From Ruminococcaceae bacterium UBA3710 (GTDB lineage: Bacteria > Bacillota > Clostridia > Oscillospirales > Acutalibacteraceae): a stretch of 5,766 nucleotides of DNA. The stretch lies in the NCBI GenBank assembly GCA_002371985.1, contig DFHZ01000172.1, positions 1 through 5,766 on the forward strand, written 5' to 3'. A program made the translations under genes and the position numbers. Positions 1 through 5,053 of this stretch are shown piece after piece. The notes below the pieces were generated by a model that did not search any database, was not told the origin of the DNA, and saw nothing but the letters and a program-made list of their open reading frames with translations. Position 1 is the stretch's first letter. Each line of letters opens with the position of its first letter.

Positions 1-620
1 TTATCCATAGTTTTGTGATAATCTAAATGGTCCTGCGATAAATTTGTATAAATTGCAATATCAAAATGAAGTCCGTAAACCCTATCTTGGTCGAGAGCAT
101 GAGAAGAAACTTCCATTATCGCATATTCACAACCCTCATTAACCATTTCGGAAAAGAGTTCAAACAATTCGTAAGGTCCCGGTGTAGTATTATGCGACTC
201 AATGGTTTTTTCGCCTATCATATTTTGAATTGTGCCGATAAGACCCACTTTATATCCTGCATTTTCCAAAACAGATTTAAGCATATATGTTACCGATGTT
301 TTTCCGTTTGTTCCTGTTACACCTATAATATGAATTTTTTCGGTCGGATTATTAAACCATACTTTGCACATATCGGAAAAGGTATTATGCGTATTTTCAC
401 AAATAATTTGATTTTTAAGTCCTAAATCACGCTCACAAACAATGACAGATGCACCGTTTTCAACTGCTTTTCCGGCAAACTTATGTCCGTCTGCTAAGGC
501 ACCGTCTATGCAAACAAAAGCATATCCTTTTTTTACCTGCCTTGAATCGCAGGTAATTCCGCTGACATCCACCAAAGACATCGGACCCGAATAATTTTTA
601 ATTAAGTCTTTAATCAACAT
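1..620 (-). CDS. murE: UDP-N-acetylmuramyl-tripeptide synthetase MurE (N-terminal part, cut by window edge)
   Basis: MurE is the cytoplasmic ATP-dependent ligase that adds the third stem-peptide amino acid to UDP-MurNAc-L-Ala-D-Glu during peptidoglycan precursor synthesis. The reading frame is open from the ATG at 620 to the window edge, giving 206 codons, under half of the usual ~480-500 residues. Visible family marks are the N-terminal Mur domain segment CDSRQVKKGYAF (residues 24-35), the ATP-binding P-loop GVTGTNGKTS (100-109), NTTP (144-147) in the UDP-substrate region, EVSSHALDQDRV (170-181) and TNLSQDHLDYH (192-202). The residues that decide diaminopimelate versus lysine lie beyond the edge, so the substrate cannot be called. 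An AAAGGG Shine-Dalgarno site lies about nine bases before the start and overlaps the stop of the upstream PBP gene, 14 bases away, which suggests co-transcription and translational coupling. The identification is secure. Confidence 0.96.
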   Translation of the reverse strand, partial: MLIKDLIKNYSGPMSLVDVSGITCDSRQVKKGYAFVCIDGALADGHKFAGKAVENGASVIVCERDLGLKNQIICENTHNTFSDMCKVWFNNPTEKIHIIGVTGTNGKTSVTYMLKSVLENAGYKVGLIGTIQNMIGEKTIESHNTTPGPYELFELFSEMVNEGCEYAIMEVSSHALDQDRVYGLHFDIAIYTNLSQDHLDYHKTMD

Positions 621-634
621 AATACCAAACCCTT

Positions 635-2881
635 TTATTGTGCTATATCTGCATTTCCTTCGTCAAAGAAATGAACTGTAACCACAGTTCCCGGAGCAAC
701 ACTTGTTCCGGCAGGAATGCTCTGAATTGAAGATTTAATTTCTCCCGAAGAAGTATTGCCGGAAAATTCGACATTGATACCCGCTTTTGTAGCCACGGAA
801 TTTACTTCTCCGGCAGTAAGACCCGTAAGTACCGGGACTGTTACATTTGCGTCTGTTGTATCGTCCGTATATAGTATTACCGTACCGCCGTTATAAATAC
901 TTGTTCCGGCTTCGGGCAACTGTTTTACAATTTTAGCACCGTTTCCGACAATTTTATAAGAAAGTTTAAGAGACGACATTTTATCCCTTGCGGTAGCAAC
1001 ATCTGCCCCCGAAAGGTCGGGAACACTGATTGAAATCTTGGAAAGTTCCTCTTCGCTATACTGCGGTTCATGACCCAAGTACGGAAGTACATCTTTCATA
1101 ATCTTTGCACCGACCGGCGCTGATATAGCACCGCCGTAATATCTGCCAGACATAGGTTCGTCAAGCATAACAAAAACTGCAATATCAGGGTCGTTCATAG
1201 GTGCTACACCTACATACGAACCGATATACAAAGCGTTTTTACCGGTTGAAAGAATTTTTGAAATCTTTTGAGATGTACCTGTTTTACCGCCTACTCTATA
1301 ACCTGCAACAATACCGTTTTTAGCACCGTTTTGAACGACATATTCCAAAAAGTTTTTCAAAGAATCTGAAGTTTCTTTAGATACTACCTGCCTTTTATAT
1401 GCAGTAGACATAGTTTTTACAACATTATTATCTTCGTCAATCAATTTCTGGGCAACATGGGGTTGAACTAAATATCCGCCGTTTACGGCAGCCGCCGCTA
1501 TTGAAATCATATGCAAAGGTGTTATATTGAATGTTTGACCGAATGACGATGAAGCAAGTTCAGTAGGTCCCATTTTTTCTTCGGAATGGTAGTTAGTTCC
1601 TGCTTCGCCCGGTAGGTCTATACCGATTTTTTCTGTAAGCCCGAAAGCCTTAAAGTATTTAGAAAATGTTGTAGGTCCTATCAACTGTCCTATTTGGATA
1701 AATGCCGGGTTGCAGGAATTTGACATAGCCTGTGCCAAATTCTGCATACCGTGTCCGCCGACTTTATGGCAGTGGTATGTATTACTTGCAACCATATATG
1801 TATAATTACAACCGAATGTACTGTTTGCACTTATAAGTCCTTCTTCAAGACCTACGGCGGCGGTAAATATTTTAAATACGGAACCCGGTTCATAGGTATC
1901 CGAAACCGCCTTGTTTCGCCATTGTCTGTTTAGCAGTTCTGATTTTAGTTTTGCCTTTTCTTCGTCGTTTGTGACGGCATCAACCTTCATTTGGTCCTCA
2001 AGTGATAATTTAAACGGTTCGTTCGGGTTAAAATCCCCACTAACTGCCATTCCGAGTATCTCACCGTTATTTACATTCATTACTATTGCCGCTCCACGCT
2101 CTGCAACCTGCTCTTCGGCAACGGCATCGTCAAGATACTTCTCACAGGTATACTGAATATAAGAGTCAAGAGTTGTAACAATACTATTGCCCTTTTTTGC
2201 TTCCTCTAACATCTGATATGTAAAAGGCATATCATTTCCCTTAGCGTTCTTTGCGGCAACTACCCTGCCGGAAATACCGGTAAGTTGATTGTTGTAATAA
2301 CTCTCAAGTCCTGCAAGTCCTTGGTTATCGTCGCCTACAAAACCCAAAACCGTAGACGCCAATGTATCGTTTGGATAATATCTCTTAGTAGTAGTATCAA
2401 GACCTATATAATTTGACAACTTTAAATCTTTGTTATCGGTTATAAATTCTCTCACCTTATCTGCGGTGGCTTTTTCAATCTTTTTCTTTACGATTACATA
2501 GTATGAAGACTTTTGTGTCTTTTCGTAAATCTCTTCACGGTCAAGTTCCAATATTTCGGAGAGACCGTCAGCAATAACTCCCCTTACTTCTTTTGCTTCG
2601 GATTTACTGATTTTTTTAAAACCGTTAGGAGTAATATAAACCGTCCAAGCGGGAGAAGATGTTGCGAGAGTCTTCATATTTCTATCGAAAATATCGCCTC
2701 TCGGTGCTGAAATCAGGGTATCGTAGAGTTGTTGTTCTGATGCCATATTCTGATATTTTTCGCCCTTTAAAACCATTATGTTTACTAAACTGCCCGTAGA
2801 TACTATTGCCATAATAAGAACTATGCAAATCATAACGATGTTTGCTCTTATTACCATATTTTTGTTTGGTTTTGCCGACAT
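635..2881 (-). CDS. ftsI/spoVD: Class B penicillin-binding protein, FtsI/SpoVD-type D,D-transpeptidase with two PASTA domains
   Basis: This is a membrane-anchored peptidoglycan D,D-transpeptidase that cross-links septal (or spore cortex) wall outside the cytoplasmic membrane. The 748 residues hold a short cytoplasmic N-terminus, one membrane segment (about 10-37), a PBP dimer domain starting near RGDIFDRN (61-68), and a transpeptidase domain with all three catalytic motifs: SVFK (Ser334, Lys337), SCN (389-391) and KTG (533-535). Two C-terminal PASTA domains follow (about 617-674 and 680-738). Its position between ftsL and murE is that of ftsI/pbpB/spoVD. Cysteines 371 and 390 sit where SpoVD proteins carry a redox-active pair, while two PASTA domains resemble B. 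subtilis PbpB more than single-PASTA SpoVD. Vegetative division and sporulation roles therefore cannot be separated here. The start is supported by GGAGGTG six bases upstream of the ATG. The family assignment is very sure, the paralogue name less so. Confidence 0.93.
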   Translation of the reverse strand: MSAKPNKNMVIRANIVMICIVLIMAIVSTGSLVNIMVLKGEKYQNMASEQQLYDTLISAPRGDIFDRNMKTLATSSPAWTVYITPNGFKKISKSEAKEVRGVIADGLSEILELDREEIYEKTQKSSYYVIVKKKIEKATADKVREFITDNKDLKLSNYIGLDTTTKRYYPNDTLASTVLGFVGDDNQGLAGLESYYNNQLTGISGRVVAAKNAKGNDMPFTYQMLEEAKKGNSIVTTLDSYIQYTCEKYLDDAVAEEQVAERGAAIVMNVNNGEILGMAVSGDFNPNEPFKLSLEDQMKVDAVTNDEEKAKLKSELLNRQWRNKAVSDTYEPGSVFKIFTAAVGLEEGLISANSTFGCNYTYMVASNTYHCHKVGGHGMQNLAQAMSNSCNPAFIQIGQLIGPTTFSKYFKAFGLTEKIGIDLPGEAGTNYHSEEKMGPTELASSSFGQTFNITPLHMISIAAAAVNGGYLVQPHVAQKLIDEDNNVVKTMSTAYKRQVVSKETSDSLKNFLEYVVQNGAKNGIVAGYRVGGKTGTSQKISKILSTGKNALYIGSYVGVAPMNDPDIAVFVMLDEPMSGRYYGGAISAPVGAKIMKDVLPYLGHEPQYSEEELSKISISVPDLSGADVATARDKMSSLKLSYKIVGNGAKIVKQLPEAGTSIYNGGTVILYTDDTTDANVTVPVLTGLTAGEVNSVATKAGINVEFSGNTSSGEIKSSIQSIPAGTSVAPGTVVTVHFFDEGNADIAQ

Positions 2882-2887
2882 TTATAG

Positions 2888-2894
2888 CACCTCC
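2888..2894 (-). promoter_or_regulatory. Strong Shine-Dalgarno site of the PBP gene
   Basis: GGAGGTG on the minus strand lies six bases before the ATG at 2881. It is the best match to the anti-SD sequence in the window and fixes the PBP start. It suggests this gene is initiated independently and does not rely on coupling to ftsL, which ends 115 bases upstream. Confidence 0.8.
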
Positions 2895-2914
2895 GAGCCA
2901 AAATAATTACCATT

Positions 2915-2955
2915 AAAAATAGGCTAAAACGAGAGCTAAGTTCTCTTAACTCTCG
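2915..2955 (-). terminator. Hairpin with interrupted U-tract between ftsL and the PBP gene (possible attenuator)
   Basis: In the minus-strand RNA, CGAGAGTTAAG pairs with CTTAGCTCTCG over 11 positions (one U-G wobble) around an AGAA loop at 2930-2955. The stem is followed by TTTTAGCCTATTTTT. The one imperfect position is a wobble on the minus strand but a C-A mismatch on the plus strand, so the structure favours RNA made in the operon direction. It lies inside an otherwise tightly packed operon, 34 bases before the PBP Shine-Dalgarno site. It could be a leaky terminator, an attenuator, or a processing or stability element that sets the PBP level below that of FtsL. The U-tract is broken by AGCC, so full termination is uncertain. 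The remaining gap bases, 2956-2996, hold only a TATACT hexamer (2971-2976) without a convincing -35. Confidence 0.5.
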
Positions 2956-2996
2956 TATCGCCATCAGTACAGTATATTACAAAACTGCACCATATA

Positions 2997-3464
2997 TTAT
3001 TTTTCTTTTGAAACTACAGCCTTTTCGTCTTTAATTGATGCCGTATTATTCTCGTTTGTTCTGATATATTTCACCTGAGATTTATCTTTTTTCTGCATTC
3101 CCATTTCGGTTGCTTCAAGTTCAATATTAGCATAGGAAATTCTACGCTCAAACTCAACCTCAAGACTGATTTTTTCACTTTCAACTTCGTTTATCTTAGC
3201 CTTGGTTGCATTGATTTGTGAATTTACTTCGTTTATTTGCAGACGCAAAAATATATTTCCGCAAAGAGCCGCCAAAATGAATACACTTACCATAACCGAA
3301 AAGGCATAAGCAGAAACCTTTCTTGTCGCGGCTTTACTATTTGAACGAACTTTGCTTTTAGGAAGTTTTACGATATTATCATTTCTGTTTGTGCGTTCCG
3401 GTTTTGGCATAAACATATTAAAGTCGTATGCTAAACTATCATTATAATACTTCATATTATTCAT
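2997..3464 (-). CDS. ftsL: FtsL-like septum formation protein (single-pass membrane, coiled coil)
   Basis: FtsL is a bitopic divisome protein that pairs with DivIC/FtsB through an extracytoplasmic coiled coil and helps activate the FtsW-class B PBP synthase. FtsL sequences diverge strongly, so the call rests on architecture and position. The 155 residues show a basic, polar cytoplasmic N-terminus (1-49), one membrane segment (about 50-73), then a charged heptad-like coiled coil (about 74-110) with repeats such as INEVNSQINATKAKINEVE. After it comes ANIELEATEMGMQ (112-124), matching the family pattern in which the coil ends near a Leu/Met-Gly-Met turn. The tail (about 125-155) is Lys/Glu/Asn-rich and less conserved. 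It sits between rsmH and the PBP gene, the standard ftsL place. Translation probably starts at the ATG at 3464, preceded by AAGGGGA immediately after the rsmH stop 15 bases upstream. A second ATG three codons later is possible. Confidence 0.83.
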   Translation of the reverse strand: MNNMKYYNDSLAYDFNMFMPKPERTNRNDNIVKLPKSKVRSNSKAATRKVSAYAFSVMVSVFILAALCGNIFLRLQINEVNSQINATKAKINEVESEKISLEVEFERRISYANIELEATEMGMQKKDKSQVKYIRTNENNTASIKDEKAVVSKEK

Positions 3465-3479
3465 AATGTATACTTCCCC

Positions 3480-4400
3480 TTAAAGTTTTTTTATCACTCG
3501 CAGTTTCGCACTTCTGCTTCTTTGATTGTTTTCGAGTTCCTCGCTTGTTGCCGTTATAGGTTTTCTGTTTACAAGTTCTCCCCGAGGTGTCTTTCCGCAA
3601 ACGCATATCGGTATATCGGGAGGACAGGTACACCCCGTACAAAATTCTTTGAATTTTTGCTTTACTATTCTATCTTCGAGCGAATGAAAAGTAATAACCG
3701 AGAGTATACCGTCTTTATTTAATAATTCAAAGGCTTTATCAAGGGCCACTGCAAGGCTGTCAAGTTCACCGTTGACCTCAATTCTTACAGCCTGAAAGCA
3801 CTTTCTTGCCGGATGCCCCTCTCTTCTATACGAAGCGGGTACCGATTCTGCTATAATTTCGGCAAGTTCCGTGGTGGTTTCAATCGTTTTAACCTTTCTT
3901 GCTCTTAATATCGCTTCTGCAATTCTATATGAAAACTTTTCTTCTCCGAAATCTCTGAATATTCTTGTCAAATCTTCTTTTGAATATTCATTTATAACAT
4001 CTTTGGCACTAAGACCTTTTTGGCTCATTCTCATATCAAGAGGTGCCGTTTTATGATACGAAAAACCTCTCCCGGCAGTATCGAGTTGATAAGAAGATAC
4101 TCCTAAATCGAGCATTATTCCGTCAACCTTATTGACTCCGATTTCGGCAAGTCGGCTATCCATCTCATCAAAATTGCTCATAATAACCGTCGCATTAAAA
4201 CCGCTTAATCTTTCGGTAGCAACGGCAACTGCATCAGGGTCCCTGTCAAAAGCATACAAATGACCCGTTGTAAGTCTCTTTGCGATTTCCAACGAATGTC
4301 CCGCACCGCCGACAGTTCCGTCCACATATATGCCGTCCGGCTTGATATTTAATGAATTAACAGTTTCGTATAGTAAAACCGACTTATGTACGAATTCCAT
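3480..4400 (-). CDS. rsmH: 16S rRNA (cytosine(1402)-N(4))-methyltransferase RsmH (MraW)
   Basis: RsmH transfers a methyl group from S-adenosylmethionine to N4 of C1402 in 16S rRNA, tuning the ribosomal P site. The 306 residues are full length for the family. Visible motifs in order are HKSVLLYETV (5-14), the SAM-binding VDGTVGGAGHS (26-36), FDRDPDA (51-57), MLDLGVSSYQLD (96-107), RGFSY (111-115), PLDMRM (120-125), HPARKCFQAVRIEVN (196-210), TFHSLEDRIVKQKF (237-250) and RSRSAKLRV (295-303). A Cys-rich stretch with C254, C257, C259, C266 and C268 matches the CP...C.CG element common in Firmicutes homologues. The ATG starts two bases after the mraZ stop (TAG TT ATG). The only SD-like sequence, GGA nine bases upstream, is weak, so translation is probably coupled to mraZ. 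The next gene, ftsL, begins 15 bases downstream. The identification is secure. Confidence 0.97.
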   Translation of the reverse strand: MEFVHKSVLLYETVNSLNIKPDGIYVDGTVGGAGHSLEIAKRLTTGHLYAFDRDPDAVAVATERLSGFNATVIMSNFDEMDSRLAEIGVNKVDGIMLDLGVSSYQLDTAGRGFSYHKTAPLDMRMSQKGLSAKDVINEYSKEDLTRIFRDFGEEKFSYRIAEAILRARKVKTIETTTELAEIIAESVPASYRREGHPARKCFQAVRIEVNGELDSLAVALDKAFELLNKDGILSVITFHSLEDRIVKQKFKEFCTGCTCPPDIPICVCGKTPRGELVNRKPITATSEELENNQRSRSAKLRVIKKL

Positions 4401-4402
4401 AA

Positions 4403-4828
4403 CTAAAATTCCAATGTTTCAACAATTTGGGCGACAGATTCAGGAGAATATTGAGCATTCTCTTCTTCCCAAAGACCCGTATTCCATATCTCTAAGTTTG
4501 TATCCATACCTATTATGTGTGCTTCGCCTTCTAAATTAGCATATTCACGAAGGGTAGCAGGAATTAGAATTCTTCCCTGCGTATCAAATTCAACATTGAA
4601 AGCACCGTCGTACAAGAAACGCTTTACAACACTTGATTTTGCATTAGGAAGACTTCCGATTTTTTCAACAAGTTTTTCCCACTCTTGTGCAGAATAGACG
4701 CAAAGACATCTTTTGCCGTATATTCCACGGCAAATCATAAAGGATTCGCCCAACTGTTCCCTGAGTTTTGCAGGAATGGCAAGTCTGCCTTTTTTATCAA
4801 TATTATGTTGGTATCCACCGTAAAGCAA
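4403..4828 (-). CDS. mraZ: Transcriptional regulator / division and cell wall cluster protein MraZ
   Basis: MraZ is an AbrB/SpoVT-fold DNA-binding protein, usually the first gene of the dcw cluster. In studied bacteria it binds repeats upstream of its own promoter or leader and regulates the operon. The 141 residues match the usual length and contain two tandem MraZ/AbrB-like domains, each with a D-x-x-G-R core: DKKGRLAIPAKLRE (11-24) and DTQGRILIPATLRE (82-95). The start is a TTG codon at 4828. From it the protein reads MLYGGYQHNID, aligning with the family start M-F-M-G-E-Y-Q-H. No in-frame ATG or GTG exists before an upstream stop at 4874-4876, and an AAAGGGGTG Shine-Dalgarno site lies seven bases away. 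A promoter and likely MraZ boxes are just upstream. The TAG stop is two bases before rsmH, which indicates coupling. The identification is secure. Confidence 0.97.
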   Translation of the reverse strand: MLYGGYQHNIDKKGRLAIPAKLREQLGESFMICRGIYGKRCLCVYSAQEWEKLVEKIGSLPNAKSSVVKRFLYDGAFNVEFDTQGRILIPATLREYANLEGEAHIIGMDTNLEIWNTGLWEEENAQYSPESVAQIVETLEF

Positions 4829-4835
4829 TTTTTGC

Positions 4836-4844
4836 CACCCCTTT
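4836..4844 (-). promoter_or_regulatory. Shine-Dalgarno site of mraZ that supports the TTG start
   Basis: AAAGGGGTG on the minus strand lies seven bases before the TTG at 4828. It matches the consensus AAGGAGGTG with one base missing. Together with the lack of any upstream ATG or GTG in frame, it fixes the non-ATG start of mraZ. Confidence 0.75.
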
Positions 4845-4852
4845 CTTAAAAG

Positions 4853-4911
4853 TTTTCCACTTTTTCCACACAGTTATCCACATTTATGGAATTTCGCTAC
4901 ACAATTCCACA
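4853..4911 (-). promoter_or_regulatory. Probable MraZ operator: cluster of GTGG repeats in the mraZ leader
   Basis: On the minus strand, GTGG(A) motifs occur at 4907-4910, 4878-4881, 4866-4869 and 4857-4860, with a degenerate GTAG at 4897-4900. Steps between motifs are 10, 19, 12 and 9 bases, close to multiples of one helical turn. Flanks are A-rich, as in AAAAGTGTGG, AAATGTGGA and AAAAAGTGGAAAA. MraZ is known to bind direct repeats with a TGGG/GTG core at about 10-base period before mraZ, so this array is the natural candidate for autoregulation. It lies between the promoter and the start codon, within the predicted leader. The assignment is by position and pattern only. The same bases include DnaA-box-like sequences. 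Confidence 0.6.
4874..4882 (+). promoter_or_regulatory. Perfect DnaA-box sequence (TTATCCACA) within the mraZ leader
   Basis: TTATCCACA is an exact match to the DnaA 9-mer consensus TTATNCACA. Beside it, TTTTCCACA (4862-4870) differs at one position and TTTTCCACT (4853-4861) at two. All point the same way. This may be a real DnaA target, or the MraZ repeat core GTGGA may simply resemble the DnaA box by chance. There is no AT-rich unwinding element plus dnaA/dnaN context to suggest an origin. Confidence 0.4.
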
Positions 4912-4921
4912 CTTTTATTGT

Positions 4922-4950
4922 ATTATAATACATCAAATAGATAAAATCAA
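4922..4950 (-). promoter_or_regulatory. Sigma-A-type promoter of mraZ and the dcw operon
   Basis: On the minus strand, TTGATT (4950-4945, four of six to TTGACA) is followed after exactly 17 bases by TATAAT (4927-4922, perfect). Transcription should start near 4915, giving a leader of about 87 bases before mraZ. A run of seven A bases (4959-4953 on the minus strand) sits directly upstream of the -35 and may act as an UP element. The GTGG repeat array begins just after the predicted start site, so a bound repressor there could block elongation or initial escape. Confidence 0.82.
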
Positions 4951-4960
4951 GATTTTTTTA

Positions 4961-4998
4961 TAAAAAAATAAAAAATCCGCAACATTTCTGCTGCGGAT
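4961..4998 (-). terminator. Intrinsic terminator, second of a tandem pair, after the S1-domain gene
   Basis: On the minus strand, ATCCGCAGCA pairs with TGTTGCGGAT (10 bp, one G-U wobble) around a GAAA tetraloop at 4998-4975. It is followed by TTTTTATTTTTTTA, a strong U-tract. The GC-rich stem and long U-run make this the stronger of the two terminators. It insulates the mraZ promoter, which starts only 25 bases from the stem. Confidence 0.9.
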
Positions 4999-5000
4999 AC

Positions 5001-5033
5001 AAAAATAAGCCGAAAACAGTTGTTTTCGGCTTA
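5001..5033 (-). terminator. Intrinsic terminator, first of a tandem pair, after the S1-domain gene
   Basis: On the minus strand, TAAGCCGAAAAC pairs perfectly with GTTTTCGGCTTA (12 bp) around an AACT loop at 5033-5006, followed by TTTTT (5005-5001). It lies 20 bases after the S1-gene stop codon. The plus strand has no U-tract on its downstream side, so the element acts in the minus direction. Confidence 0.85.
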
Positions 5034-5053
5034 AAAAATATTTAATTATTTAA

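Noticed and set aside
66..425. Plus-strand open frame of 119 codons
   Set aside because: It lies opposite murE, whose frame carries clear P-loop and Mur motifs. The plus-strand product is Cys/Phe/Ile-rich, has no recognisable domain and no SD.
1751..2710. Several short plus-strand frames opposite the PBP gene
   Set aside because: All are antisense to conserved PBP dimer and transpeptidase codons, lack ribosome sites and have no domain-like content.
2956..2996. Separate promoter for the PBP gene around TATACT (2971-2976)
   Set aside because: No acceptable -35 lies at 16-18 bases. A sigma-E-like reading needs a 16-base spacer, longer than usual, and has several mismatches. It is mentioned only as a hint.
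3457..3642. Minus-strand frame of 61 codons across the rsmH-ftsL junction
   Set aside because: It overlaps the conserved C-terminus of rsmH in another frame and is very rich in Lys and Arg, without any recognisable motif.
3522..4697. Short plus-strand frames opposite rsmH and mraZ
   Set aside because: They lie opposite strongly conserved motifs of RsmH and MraZ and show no independent coding evidence.
4853..4968. Replication origin suggested by DnaA-box-like repeats and AT-rich DNA
   Set aside because: There is only one perfect box, no dnaA, dnaN or rpmH nearby, and the AT-rich block is accounted for by the promoter and terminator. A dcw regulatory region explains it better.
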